Positions 8,521 through 18,087 are shown, counted from the stretch's first letter. The stretch: DNA of 64,000 bases from Rhodoblastus sp963713695 (GCA_963713695.1 CAVQMU010000010.1:124001-188000); one strand, 5' to 3'. The notes: generated from the sequence alone by a model not told the origin. Translations and numbers: made by a program.

Positions 8521-9286
8521 GCGGTCGCGCGGCCAGAAGCAGCGCGCGGGCGCCGGCCGAGCCGGCTTGCAACTCCACCCTGTCGCCGGGTCCGAGCGTG
8601 GCAAGGGTCAAGGCCTTGAGCACCGTCCCGCCGCCGTTCGACGGCGCCGTGGCCTTGCCCTCGTAGACAACGAAAAACGCCTGGCAATCTCCAGGCAGGC
8701 CCTCGGAAAACACGCCGCCCGGAGCAAGCTCGATGTCGAAATAGCGTGCGTCCACATGTGGCGCCCGCACCGGCCCGGACACGCCTGTTTCCGTTGTTCC
8801 GGCGATGATTTTCACCCGCGCGCCCTCGCGCTCCTCGACCGGAATGCGCGCGGCGTCGAATTCCTGATAGGCGGGATCGCTCATCTTTTCCGAGGCGGGC
8901 AGGTTGATCCACAGCTGGAAGCCGCGCAAAAGCCCGGACTCCTGCTCGGGGATTTCGGAATGGACGAGGCCGCGCCCGGCCTTCATCCATTGCACGCCGC
9001 CCGCGGCGATCACGCCGGAATGCCCGTGGTTGTCGGCATGGCGCATTTTTCCCGCGAGCATGTAGGTCACGGTTTCGAACCCGCGATGCGGGTGATCAGG
9101 GAAGCCGGCAATATAATCGTCCGCATTGTCGGAGCCGAAAAAGTCCAGCATCAGGAAGGGGTCGATCGGCGGCTGGGCCCGCGAGCCGATAAGCCGGATC
9201 AGTTTTACGCCCGCGCCATCGGATGTCGCTTCTCCATGTGTCGCGGCAGCCACCACCCGCGCCCTGGTTCTGGTCGAAATCGTCAT
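8426..9286 (-). CDS. Pirin family protein
   Basis: A bicupin of about 286 residues. The N-terminal cupin has the metal-binding signature HPHRGFETVTYMLAGKM and GGVQWMKAGRGLVHSE, where the three His and one Glu of pirins are visible. The C-terminal domain contains QAFFVVYEGKA and RALLLAARPLNEPVAWSG, followed by FVMNTREELMQAFEDYRQGRF-type ends. Some bacterial pirins act as quercetin dioxygenases or redox sensors. The start MTISTRTRARVV at 9286 is chosen because the upstream extension is low quality. It lies 86 bp downstream of an ArsR-family gene on the same strand, so the two may form a redox-linked operon. Confidence 0.88.
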   Translation of the reverse strand: MTISTRTRARVVAAATHGEATSDGAGVKLIRLIGSRAQPPIDPFLMLDFFGSDNADDYIAGFPDHPHRGFETVTYMLAGKMRHADNHGHSGVIAAGGVQWMKAGRGLVHSEIPEQESGLLRGFQLWINLPASEKMSDPAYQEFDAARIPVEEREGARVKIIAGTTETGVSGPVRAPHVDARYFDIELAPGGVFSEGLPGDCQAFFVVYEGKATAPSNGGGTVLKALTLATLGPGDRVELQAGSAGARALLLAARPLNEPVAWSGPFVMNTREELMQAFEDYRQGRF

Positions 9287-9372
9287 GCAGCATCTCCTCT
9301 GCGCTGAAGATCGGCGGTCAGGAGCGCGCAGGCAAGGCTCGAAGCCCAAGGCTTGCAATTACGCAAGCTCGC

Positions 9373-9750
9373 TCAGTTCGGCTGGACCGGGCAGAAATTC
9401 TCGTAGAGCACGGCGATCAGCTTTTTCGCGCGCTCGTCGGCCAAGGCGTAATGGATCGTCTGGCCGTCGCGGCGGGGTCGCACCAGCCCGTCCTTGCGCA
9501 GGAGCGCGAGATGCTGCGAAATCAGGCTTTGCCGCGCCGCGAGCTTTTCCGCTATGTCGCCAACAGGCGACTCGCCTTGCGCCAGCATGCAGAGGATGCG
9601 CAGGCGCACGGGATTGGCCAGGGATTTGAGAAACTCGCTGGCCTGGTCCGCGGCTTCGGCCAAGGCGGCCGGGTCCACCAGCCCCGTTGAAAGTTTTGAG
9701 GCGGAAGCTATTGGGGCGGAAACCGCCTTGGTTTTTGAGGCGACGGGCAT
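9373..9750 (-). CDS. ArsR-family regulator of the SqrR/BigR (persulfide-sensing) type
   Basis: A winged-helix repressor of about 125 residues. The core reads LKSLANPVRLRILCMLAQGE, then EKLAARQSLISQHLALLRKD for the recognition helix, the wing RRDGQTIHYALADER, and ends VLYENFCPVQPN. The two cysteines, one in RILCML and one in ENFCP, match the pair used by SqrR and BigR to sense persulfides, whereas classical ArsR metal sites are absent. Pirin follows on the same strand. The upstream 9800-9850 stretch carries palindromes that could be the operator. Its position beside tex is probably incidental. The family call is firm; persulfide sensing is inferred from cysteine positions. Confidence 0.8.
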   Translation of the reverse strand: MPVASKTKAVSAPIASASKLSTGLVDPAALAEAADQASEFLKSLANPVRLRILCMLAQGESPVGDIAEKLAARQSLISQHLALLRKDGLVRPRRDGQTIHYALADERAKKLIAVLYENFCPVQPN

Positions 9751-9804
9751 GATCGTAGATGGTCCGCGCCCCAAGCGATTCTGTCAATTCAGCAAAAGCC
9801 CCGA

Positions 9805-9846
9805 ATATGCGATTTTTCGCAAATATCTTCCCGAAAACGGTTTTCG
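9805..9846. promoter_or_regulatory. Palindromic operator region upstream of the ArsR-family gene
   Basis: Two palindromes sit side by side in an AT-rich patch. ATATGCGA (9805-9812) and TCGCAAATAT (9817-9826) form an imperfect one. CGAAAAC-G-GTTTTCG (9832-9846) is perfect. They lie 55-95 bp upstream of the regulator start and about 100 bp before tex on the other strand, a usual place for an autoregulatory site. Confidence 0.45.
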
Positions 9847-9949
9847 TGGGTCAAATATTTTGTCCACAAAGTGATTTTGACGCGTCCGGCGGCAAGGGTT
9901 AAAAGCGCGCCCCGCGCCCTGCGGAGCGAATGCATTGTCCGGAGCCGCC

Positions 9950-12308
9950 ATGATTTCGATCCCTCGCCGCATCGCAGCCGAGCTGAAAGTTGCGGAAAGC
10001 CAGGTTTCTGCCGCCGTCGATCTGCTCGACGCGGGCTCGACCGTGCCCTTCATCGCCCGCTACCGCAAGGAGGCGACCGGCGCGCTCGACGATGCGCAAT
10101 TGCGCACGCTCGAGGAACGCCTGCGCTATCTGCGCGAACTGGAGGATCGGCGCGCCGCCGTGCTCGAATCCATCCGTTCGCAGGACAAATTGACGCCCGA
10201 GGTCGAGCAGGCCGTGCTGGGCGCCGAATCCAAGTCGAAGCTTGAAGATCTTTATCTGCCCTTCAAGCCCAAGCGCCGCACCAAGGCGATGATCGCCCGC
10301 GAGGCCGGCCTCGGCTCCCTCGCCGCCGGTCTTTTGGCCGATCCAAACCAGGATCCGCGGAAGAGCGCGGAAAAATTCGTCGATGCGGACAAGGGCGTCA
10401 AGACGCCGGAGGAGGCGCTTGAAGGGGCCCGGGCGATTCTGGTCGAGCAATTTTCCGAAAAACCCGAACTGATCGGATTCCTGCGCGAGAGTTTCTGGTC
10501 GCGGGGCCGGCTGGTCTCGAAGCTCCGCGAGGGCAAGGCGCAGGAGGGCGCGAAATTCTCCGACTATTTCGACTTTTTCGAGCCGCTGGCGAAGCTGCCC
10601 TCGCATCGCATCCTCGCCATGTTCCGCGGCGAGAAGGAGGAAATTCTTGATCTGGCGCTGGAGCCCGAGAGCGCGGCGCAGGCGGAAATCGAGGGCGAGG
10701 CGGCTTACGAACGCGCCATCGCCAATAGCTTCGCCATCGCCGACCGCGGCCGTCCCGGCGACAAATGGCTGGCGGATTGCGTCCGCTGGGCCTGGCGCAC
10801 GCGCATAAAGATATCGCTTTCCGTCGATCTGCGCGCCCGCCTCTGGCAGAACGCCGAGGATCAGGCGGTCAAGGTTTTCGCGGGCAATTTGCGCGATCTG
10901 CTGCTGGCGGCGCCCGCCGGGCCGCGCGCCACGCTCGGCCTCGATCCTGGTTTTCGCACCGGCGTGAAAGTCGCGGTCGTCGACGCGACCGGCAAGGTCG
11001 TCGATACCGCGGTGATCTACCCGCATGAGCCGCAACGGCGCTGGGACGAGGCCTTGCTGGCGCTGGGGCGTCTGTGCCGGCAGCACAAGGTCGAGCTGAT
11101 CGCCATCGGCAATGGCACGGCCTCGCGCGAAACCGACAAGTTGGCCTCGGAACTGGCGCAGAAGTTGACCGAGTTGAAGCTGACCAAGATCGTGGTTTCC
11201 GAAGCCGGGGCATCGGTGTATTCCGCCTCGGCTTTTGCGTCGAGCGAATTGCCCGACCTCGACGTGACCCTGCGCGGCGCGGTCTCCATCGCGCGCCGCC
11301 TGCAGGATCCTCTTGCGGAACTGGTCAAGATCGATCCCAAATCGATCGGCGTCGGCCAGTATCAGCACGACCTCGCCGAGTTCAAGCTGTCGCGGTCGCT
11401 CGACGCGGTGGTCGAGGATTGCGTCAACGCGGTCGGCGTCGATCTCAACACCGCCTCGGCGCCGCTCCTGTCCCGCGTTTCCGGGCTGGGCGCAGGGCTT
11501 GCGGCCAATATCGTCTCCCATCGCGACGCCAACGGCAAATTCAGGTCGCGCAGCGAACTCAAGAAAGTTGCCGCGTCTCGGCGGCAAGGCCTTTGAGCAA
11601 TGCGCGGGGTTTCTGCGCATTCGCGACGGCGTCGACCCGCTCGACGCGTCGGGCGTGCATCCGGAAGCCTATCCGGTGGTGCGCAAGATTCTCGCCGCGG
11701 CAAAAAGCGACATCCACGTGCTCATCGGCGACGCCAGGATATTGCGGGGCTTGTCGCCCAAGGACTTTGTGGACGAGCAATTCGGCGCGCCGACGGTCGC
11801 CGACATCTTCAAGGAGCTGGAGAAGCCGGGCCGCGATCCGCGTCCGGAATTCAAGACGGCCGCTTTCAAGGAGGGCGTCGAGAAGCTGACCGACCTAAAA
11901 CCCGGCATGGTGCTCGAAGGCGTCGTGACCAATGTTGCGGCTTTCGGCGCTTTCGTCGATATCGGCGTGCATCAGGACGGGCTTGTCCATATTTCCGCGA
12001 TGTCGAAGACCTTCATCAAGGATCCGCGCGAGGCCGCCAAGCCCGGCGATGTCGTCAAGGTCAAGGTTCTCGAGGTCGATGCGCCGCGCAAGCGGATCGC
12101 CTTGACCATGCGGCTCGACGATAATTTTGATCCGCAAGCCTCGCGCAGCGGCGATCAAATGGCCTCGCGCAGCGGTGATCAAAGAGCCTCGCGCGGCGCG
12201 CCCGTGGCGCAGGCGCGCAAGGAGCCGCCGCGCCCATCCGCCGGCAACGCTTTCTCCGAGGCTTTTTCACGCGCTGGCCTTGCGCCCGGCAAGGGGCCGA
12301 AAGGCTAA
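9950..12308 (+). CDS. tex: Tex family RNA-binding protein (frameshifted near 11570)
   Basis: Tex binds nucleic acid and affects transcription and virulence gene expression in several bacteria. Domains in order: helical Tex N-terminus (ISIPRRIAAELKVAESQV, STVPFIARYRKEATGALDD), YqgF/RuvX-like fold (LGLDPGFRTGVKVAVVDATG), helix-hairpin-helix (NTASAPLLSRVSGLGAGLA), and S1 (EGVVTNVAAFGAFVDIGVHQ, HISAMS). The reading frame breaks at about 11570, where one extra base turns KKVPRLGGKAF into another frame; the second half then reads to TAA 12306-12308. The repaired length of about 785 residues is normal. The C-terminal tail has a repeated ASRSGDQ unit. Start at 9950, with GGAG eight bases before ATG. 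The break is probably a sequence error. Confidence 0.92.
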
Positions 12309-12422
12309 TCCGGGTTTTGACAAGCTAAAAAAGCGTTTCATTCCTGTCACAGGTGGATCATTTCGACAGGGGCGGCGCCGTTCGGGCTGACTTTTTAACG
12401 AAATAAAGTTAAGTCCAGAACG

Positions 12423-13430
12423 ATGAAGACCGCCGCCGGATTGGCCCTGTTTTTGGGCCTGACGCTTTTCGCCGCCCTGACCCTCTATGAGGGCGCCGGC
12501 GCTGTCGCCAACGCTTTTGCCTCAGTCGGCTTCGGCGCGCTGTTGATCGCCGCGATTCGCCTGACCCAGACCCTGGTCTCCGGGTTCGCCTGGCGGGCGC
12601 TGCTGCCGAGTCCGCGTCCAAAACCCTGGCTTTTCTGCAAATTGCGCTGGGTGCGCGAATCCATCAACAACCTGCTGCCTGTGGCGCAGATAGGCGGCGA
12701 TCTTATCGGCGCGCGGCTGTTGCGCAACGGGGGCGTGCGGGGCGGCGTCGCCGCCGCCAGCGTAATTGTCGACCTGCTGGCGCAGACGACCTCGCAAGTC
12801 GCCTTCACGACGATCGGCGTGATCCTGCTGTTTCATCACGGCGTCCAGGGCGACCTGTCGCTTGCCGTCGGCTTCGGCCTGCTGATCATGGCGCCGGCGC
12901 TGGCCGGTTTCTGGCTTGCGCCGCGCCTGCTCTCGATGGGCTGGATCGACCGGTTGGCCGAGAGCGTCGAAAGCCGCACAGGCTGGTCGTCGCTTGGCGG
13001 CCTGCCGGCCCTGCGCGCCGGCCTCGACGAAATCCTGCGCCGCCGCGCCTCGCTGGTCGCCGCGATCTGCATCCACACGTCGATCTGGTTCATCGGCGTG
13101 CTGGAGATATGGCTCGGCCTGTCGCTGCTCAATGAGCCCAGTTCCTTCGCCACCGCCGTCACCATCGAAAGCCTGGGACATGCGGTCAAGGCTGCGGGTT
13201 TTCTGATTCCCGGCGCCTGGGGCGTGCAGGAGGGCGGCTTCATCGCCCTTTGCGCCGCATTCGGCATAGGCTCTCCCACGGCCATCGCCCTGTCGCTGGT
13301 CAAGCGCATCCCGGATTTCGTCTGCGGCGCGCCCGGATTGTGGATCTGGCGGCGCATGGAAGGCTCCCGCCTTCGCGATTACCTCCCTCGCGAAAAATTC
13401 GCCGCCGGGGAGGAGTCGCATGGGCTTTGA
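12423..13430 (+). CDS. hpnL: Hopanoid-associated membrane protein HpnL
   Basis: 335 residues with six to eight hydrophobic segments (roughly residues 5-25, 35-50, 115-140, 145-165, 215-240, 250-290), in the lysylphosphatidylglycerol synthase transmembrane family to which HpnL belongs. The signature region AAGFLIPGAWGVQEGGFIA is clear, and RESINNLLPVAQIGGDLIGA marks the N-terminal half. It overlaps hpnM by 11 bp and is followed by hpnI, so the three form one unit. HpnL is assigned from this context; its exact role is unknown, and lipid flipping or transport is a guess. The 114-bp leader after tex holds TTGACA at about 12318, a possible -35. Confidence 0.8.
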   Translation: MKTAAGLALFLGLTLFAALTLYEGAGAVANAFASVGFGALLIAAIRLTQTLVSGFAWRALLPSPRPKPWLFCKLRWVRESINNLLPVAQIGGDLIGARLLRNGGVRGGVAAASVIVDLLAQTTSQVAFTTIGVILLFHHGVQGDLSLAVGFGLLIMAPALAGFWLAPRLLSMGWIDRLAESVESRTGWSSLGGLPALRAGLDEILRRRASLVAAICIHTSIWFIGVLEIWLGLSLLNEPSSFATAVTIESLGHAVKAAGFLIPGAWGVQEGGFIALCAAFGIGSPTAIALSLVKRIPDFVCGAPGLWIWRRMEGSRLRDYLPREKFAAGEESHGL

Positions 13431-14043
13431 CCGCCGCTCCTTCCTGGCAGGCGTCGCTTTTTTCGCTTGCCTGCCCGCGCTTGTCGCGGCGACGGCGGAA
13501 GGCGCCGACGCAGCCGCCGCCGAAGTCGTCAAAGGCTTGCAGGACAGTATGCTCGGCGTCATCCGGAACGTCTCGACGTCAAGCTTGCGCCAGCGTTTCG
13601 ACGCCCTGCGCCCGGCGATCGGCGCCACATTCGACCTGCCGGCCATGGCGCAAACCTGCTATGGCCCGGCCTGGGACGGACTGACCGACGCGCAGCGCGA
13701 CGAATGGACGCAAGGCTTTGGCGATTACGTCGCGGCGTCCTATGCCTCGCGCCTCGTCGAATTCAACGGCAAGGGGTTCGAACGCGACGCCGCAGCCCAG
13801 CAGCGCGGCGGCGAAACCGTGGTGGCCTCGCGAGTGATCCTTGCCGAAGGGCCGCCCATGCCGATCGATTATGTTGTGCGCCAGACCCCTGGGGGCTGGC
13901 GCATCGGCGATATATTGGCTAATGGCTCGCTCAGCGAACTGGCGCAATGGCGCCGTTCGTTGCGGGGTCTTGCGGCCAATGGCGATTTTTCGGCGGCGCT
14001 GGCGACATTGCGTCAACGCCGGGATTCTTTTTTGACGCCTTGA
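13420..14043 (+). CDS. hpnM: Hopanoid-associated periplasmic protein HpnM (MlaC/Ttg2-like)
   Basis: 207 residues. The N-terminus MGFDRRSFLAGVAFFACLP looks like a secretion signal with a twin-arginine character. The mature part has ARLRQRFDALRPAI-type helices, FDLPAMAQTCYGPAWDGLTD, and a C-terminal region VVRQTPGGWRIGDILANGSL. This pattern fits the MlaC/toluene-tolerance family, whose members bind lipids in the periplasm. Between hpnL and hpnI it matches the HpnM family, and it probably carries hopanoid or phospholipid across the periplasm (inference). It starts inside the end of hpnL and stops 16 bp before hpnI. Confidence 0.82.
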   Translation: MGFDRRSFLAGVAFFACLPALVAATAEGADAAAAEVVKGLQDSMLGVIRNVSTSSLRQRFDALRPAIGATFDLPAMAQTCYGPAWDGLTDAQRDEWTQGFGDYVAASYASRLVEFNGKGFERDAAAQQRGGETVVASRVILAEGPPMPIDYVVRQTPGGWRIGDILANGSLSELAQWRRSLRGLAANGDFSAALATLRQRRDSFLTP

Positions 14044-14059
14044 AACAGGAATGGGGTTT

Positions 14060-15301
14060 ATGTTTGCAGCTTGGACCGAAGCCTGGACGAAGCTGGCCGA
14101 CCTGTTCGATGGCGCGTGGCTCTCGCCCGTGTTCTATGGCCTGGCGATCGCCGCCTGCCTCTATACCTTGCTGTCGATCTTCAGCCTGCGTCGATTTTCG
14201 CGCCAGGACGGCGCTCGCCGGCCGCTTGCGCCCGCGGTCACGGTGCTCAAGCCGCTTTACGGCGCCGAAAAGAGCCTTTACCAGCACCTTGCGAGCTTCT
14301 GCCGCCAGAATTACGCCGGTCCGGTCCAGCTCCTGTTCGGCGTCCACGACACGTCCGACGCCGCCGCCTTCGTGGCGCGGAAAGTCGTCAGCGACCTCCG
14401 CGCGGGCCGGATCGCCGGCGTTCCCGCCGGCCTGACGGCGGAACTGGTCGTCGATCCCGACCTGCACGGGACCAACGGCAAGGTCTCGAACCTCATCAAC
14501 CTGTCGCGTCACATCGCGCACGACATGGTCGTCCTGGCCGACAGCGACATCATTGTCGCGCCCGACTATCTCGGAAAACTGGCCCTGGCCTTGGCGACGC
14601 CCGGCGTCGGCCTCGTCTCCTGTCTCTATCGGGGCCTGCCGCTGGCGGGACTTTGGTCGCGCCTCGGCGCGATGGGCGTCGATTACAATTTCCTGCCAAA
14701 TGTCGTGACCGGCGTGGCCCTGAAAATGGCGCGGCCCTGCATCGGCGCCACCATCGCCCTGCGCCGCTCGACGCTCGAAACGGTCGGCGGGTTCGAGGCG
14801 ATCAAGGACCAGCTCGCCGACGATTACGCGCTGGGCGAAGCGGTGCGCGGCCTTGGCATGGAGGTCGTGCTCGCCGATTTCGCCGTGGGACATGCGCATG
14901 GCGAAACTGAATTTCTGGACCTGTGGCGGCGCGAGATGCGCTGGGCGCGCACCATCCGTTCGCTCGACCCGCTTGGCTACGCCGGCCTGGCGGTCTCCTA
15001 TCCGCTCCCTTGGGCGCTGCTCGCCCTGCTGGCCGGCGGCTTTGCCCCGGCGGGCATCATCCTGGCCTTTACGGCGCTCTTGTGCCGGCTGACCCTGCAG
15101 GACGAAATCGACCATCGTTTCCCCGCCTTGGCGCACCACGCGCTCTGGCTGACGCCGATGCGCGATCTCCTGAGCTTCGCGATTTTCATCGCCAGTTTCG
15201 TCCCGGGACAGGTGCACTGGCGCGGCCGCGACTATGAACTGGCGGAAAACGGCGTCATGGAGCCGGTGGAAGCCGAGGAAACCGAAGTCGAAGCGGCGTA
15301 G
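14060..15301 (+). CDS. hpnI: Hopanoid glycosyltransferase HpnI
   Basis: In characterised species HpnI adds N-acetylglucosamine to bacteriohopanetetrol as the first step to glucosaminyl hopanoids. The protein is a family-2 glycosyltransferase of about 413 residues with an N-terminal membrane segment (about residues 20-40), PAVTVLKPLYGAEKSLYQHL, the DxD motif VVLADSDIIVAPDYL, an acceptor region FEAIKDQLADDYALGEAV, the RRxxRW motif REMRWARTIRSL, and C-terminal membrane helices. I prefer the second ATG (14060) because AGGAATGGGG sits at ribosome-site distance. The usual partners hpnJ (radical SAM) and hpnK (deacetylase) do not follow; the next gene is on the other strand. Confidence 0.88.
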   Translation: MFAAWTEAWTKLADLFDGAWLSPVFYGLAIAACLYTLLSIFSLRRFSRQDGARRPLAPAVTVLKPLYGAEKSLYQHLASFCRQNYAGPVQLLFGVHDTSDAAAFVARKVVSDLRAGRIAGVPAGLTAELVVDPDLHGTNGKVSNLINLSRHIAHDMVVLADSDIIVAPDYLGKLALALATPGVGLVSCLYRGLPLAGLWSRLGAMGVDYNFLPNVVTGVALKMARPCIGATIALRRSTLETVGGFEAIKDQLADDYALGEAVRGLGMEVVLADFAVGHAHGETEFLDLWRREMRWARTIRSLDPLGYAGLAVSYPLPWALLALLAGGFAPAGIILAFTALLCRLTLQDEIDHRFPALAHHALWLTPMRDLLSFAIFIASFVPGQVHWRGRDYELAENGVMEPVEAEETEVEAA

Positions 15302-15325
15302 CGCCGCCCGACTCCCTCGATCGGG

Positions 15326-16105
15326 CTAGATCCAGATCCCATATTTCTGCGCCATATAGTCAGCGCAGCGATGGCTCGGACTATTGAGCTGCATTATCGG
15401 GTCTTTTTTGGAAGACCGGCGGAAAACCGAAGGCTTCCTGCTTTCGGCGTTCAGCCATATGCCCACGCCGTTCATTTCCAACATGCCCGACAGCCAGAAA
15501 TCATCCTCGGTAAACATGTTGTCGGGGATCGACCATGTTTCAGGCGGAAACTGGTCCGGACGGATGCAGACCCCGCCGTAGCCGTGCAGCAGGTCGACAT
15601 AGCCGCTCTGGCTGAACTGCCGGCGGGGGGCGGCCAGGCCAAATGAGGCCGCTCGCTTCAATCGGTATTTGAAATTCTTGATTTCGCGCGGAGCTTCAAT
15701 CGCAATGGGCGGTCTGCGCCGACGGTCGTTGTCCGGCAGGAAACCTCCCTGTTCGCAAATGGCGTCGGCAGGCCTTTGCTTGCTGATTTCGACGAGGCGG
15801 CCGAACCAGCCCTTATCGTAGAACTGGTCGTCATCGCCAAACATGATGTCCACGTTTTTGCCGCGCCACCGCTCGGCGGTCGGCAAGATTTTGGTCGCTG
15901 GTCCGAAATCGCGGTCGACCCGCACGACCTTGACGTAGTCGGGAAGTCCGGGCAGCGCCGGCAATTCGCCGGGGAAACGTTTGTAATGCAGGGGAATATT
16001 GAGTTCGACCTGATCCGGCTTGACCTGCTGCTTCCCCAGATTTGCAAAAAACTTTGGAAGATATTGAAATCTCGGGGGCGTCGACGTCAGGGAGAGAATA
16101 TGCAT
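15326..16105 (-). CDS. Glycosyltransferase-like protein of unknown substrate
   Basis: 259 residues beginning MHILSLTSTPPRFQYLPKF. The segment VELNIPLHYKRF, the acidic cluster NVDIMFGDDDQFYDKGW, and the later PDNMFTEDDFWLSGMLEMNG are consistent with a GT-A-type glycosyltransferase that uses a DxD metal site. There is no signal peptide or membrane segment. I do not recognise a named family. It converges on hpnI and lies 130 bp after the thiC stop on the same strand. An upstream in-frame start adds 18 poor residues, so the ATG at 16105 is used. A role in surface glycan synthesis is possible but not shown. Confidence 0.6.
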   Translation of the reverse strand: MHILSLTSTPPRFQYLPKFFANLGKQQVKPDQVELNIPLHYKRFPGELPALPGLPDYVKVVRVDRDFGPATKILPTAERWRGKNVDIMFGDDDQFYDKGWFGRLVEISKQRPADAICEQGGFLPDNDRRRRPPIAIEAPREIKNFKYRLKRAASFGLAAPRRQFSQSGYVDLLHGYGGVCIRPDQFPPETWSIPDNMFTEDDFWLSGMLEMNGVGIWLNAESRKPSVFRRSSKKDPIMQLNSPSHRCADYMAQKYGIWI

Positions 16106-16236
16106 GGCGCTCGCTTGTCTCGGATTTGCTGCCTGGCGGGCTCCTCCCGCCGGGAGCAAGAAGTTGCTCCCGCGAGTTCGGCCAAGAGGAGGTCGATGTC
16201 AAGCTTCCAATGGACGACGCTGGCCAGGCGCGGGCG

Positions 16237-18087
16237 TCACTGTTCCAGGTAGAGCTTGCCGCCTCTTTCCATGAATTCGGCGCTCTTCTCCGCCAGGCCT
16301 TTTTCGATATCGGCCTTTTCCGCTTCGATCATCGCTGCGGCCTCGACGCGAAGATCCTGCGTGATCTTCATCGAGCAGAATTTCGGGCCGCACATCGAGC
16401 AGAAATGCGCCACCTTGTGCGCTTCCTTGGGCAAGGTCGCGTCGTGGAATTTCCTGGCCGTGTCGGGGTCGAGGCCGATGTTGAACTGGTCCTGCCAGCG
16501 GAAATCGAAGCGCGCGCGGCTCATGGCGTCGTCGCGCGCCCGCGCGCCGGGATGGCCCTTGGCGAGGTCGGCCGCGTGCGCCGCGATGCGATAGGTGATG
16601 ACGCCGGTCTTGACGTCGTCGCGGTCGGGCAGGCCGAGATGCTCTTTCGGCGTGACATAGCAGAGCATGGCTGTGCCAAACCAGCCGATCATCGCCGCGC
16701 CGATGGCGGAGGTGATGTGGTCATAGCCCGGCGCGATGTCGGTGGTCAGCGGGCCCAAAGTGTAAAATGGCGCCTCGCCGCATTCGCGCAGCTGCTTGTC
16801 CATGTTTTCCTTGATCTTGTGCATCGGCACATGGCCGGGGCCTTCGATCATCACCTGGCAACCCTTGTCCCAGGCCACCTTGGTCAGTTCGCCCAGCGTC
16901 TCCAGCTCCGCGAATTGCGCGGCGTCGTTGGCGTCGGCGTTGGAGCCGGGGCGGAGGCCGTCGCCGAGAGAGAAGGACACGTCATATTTGCGCATGATGT
17001 CGCAAATCTCGTCAAAACGCTCGTAGAGGAAGCTTTCGCGGTGCTTGGACAGGCACCAGCGGGCCATGATCGACCCTCCGCGTGAAACAATGCCGGTGAC
17101 CCGGCTTGCGGTGAGCGGCACATAGGCGAGGCGCACGCCGGCGTGGATGGTGAAATAGTCGACGCCCTGCTCAGCCTGTTCGATCAGCGTGTCCTTGAAC
17201 ACCTCCCAGTCGAGTTTCAATGCGTCGCCGCCGACCTTTTCCAGCGCCTGGTATATCGGCACCGTGCCGATCGGCACGGGCGCGTTGCGCAGGATCCAGT
17301 CGCGGATGTTGTGGATGTTGCGGCCGGTGGAGAGGTCCATGACCGTGTCCGCGCCCCAGCGGATCGACCAGACCATTTTTTCAACTTCCTCGGCCACCGA
17401 GGAGGTGACGGCGGAATTGCCGATGTTGGAATTGACCTTCACGAGGAAATTGCGGCCGATGATCATCGGCTCGACTTCGACGTGGTTGATATTGGCGGGA
17501 ATGATCGCCCGCCCGCGGGCGATTTCCTGCCGCACGAATTCCGGCGTCACGAATTCGGGAATTTCGGCGCCAAAGCCCTCGCCGTCTTTTATGCGCGCGG
17601 CCGCTTCCGCCAGCGCCGCCTCGCGGCCCAGATTTTCGCGATGGGCGCAAAAAATCATTTCCTCGGTGATGATCCCGGCGCGGGCGAATTCATACTGGGT
17701 GACCAGCGCGCCGTCTCGTCCCCGTCGCAGCGTGCGTCTCGCAGGGCAGGGCTCGACAAGCGCCGATTCCTGGACGTCGCCATTGTCCTCCGATTTCACG
17801 GCGCGGCCTTGATAGGATTCGAGCCCTTCGCGCCGGGCGATCCAGCTTTCGCGGATCGGCGGCAGGCCCTGCGCGAGATTGATATGCGGCTCGGCGTCGG
17901 TGTAGGGGCCGGACGGGTCGTAGACCCTGAGGTTCGGCTCGGCGGCGGAGGGATCGAGCAGGATTTCTCGCACGGGCACGCGCAGACCGGGCGCGCAGGC
18001 GGGGGCCAGGTAAATCTTGCGGGAGCCGGGCAGCGGGCCGGTGGTGACGGTCTCGGGCGCGCGAGGGGTTTTGTCATGGACGTTCAT
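16237..18087 (-). CDS. thiC: Phosphomethylpyrimidine synthase ThiC
   Basis: Radical-SAM enzyme that converts aminoimidazole ribotide to the pyrimidine half of thiamine. 616 residues, intact and of normal length. Motifs include NSNIGNSAVTSSVAEEVEKM, TVMDLSTGRNIHNIR, RGGSIMARWCLSKHRESFL, VMIEGPGHVPMHKIKENM, and the C-terminal Fe-S binding CSMCGPKFCSM. The gene is preceded by a TPP riboswitch (18160-18243) and a GGAGG ribosome site about 10 bases before ATG. Expression should fall when thiamine diphosphate is plentiful. The demand fits the ThDP-dependent transketolase encoded nearby. No other thi gene is next to it in this window. Confidence 0.97.
   Translation of the reverse strand: MNVHDKTPRAPETVTTGPLPGSRKIYLAPACAPGLRVPVREILLDPSAAEPNLRVYDPSGPYTDAEPHINLAQGLPPIRESWIARREGLESYQGRAVKSEDNGDVQESALVEPCPARRTLRRGRDGALVTQYEFARAGIITEEMIFCAHRENLGREAALAEAAARIKDGEGFGAEIPEFVTPEFVRQEIARGRAIIPANINHVEVEPMIIGRNFLVKVNSNIGNSAVTSSVAEEVEKMVWSIRWGADTVMDLSTGRNIHNIRDWILRNAPVPIGTVPIYQALEKVGGDALKLDWEVFKDTLIEQAEQGVDYFTIHAGVRLAYVPLTASRVTGIVSRGGSIMARWCLSKHRESFLYERFDEICDIMRKYDVSFSLGDGLRPGSNADANDAAQFAELETLGELTKVAWDKGCQVMIEGPGHVPMHKIKENMDKQLRECGEAPFYTLGPLTTDIAPGYDHITSAIGAAMIGWFGTAMLCYVTPKEHLGLPDRDDVKTGVITYRIAAHAADLAKGHPGARARDDAMSRARFDFRWQDQFNIGLDPDTARKFHDATLPKEAHKVAHFCSMCGPKFCSMKITQDLRVEAAAMIEAEKADIEKGLAEKSAEFMERGGKLYLEQ

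Noticed and set aside
9899..11620. 573-residue open frame on the minus strand
   Set aside because: Antisense shadow of tex; composition typical of shadows.
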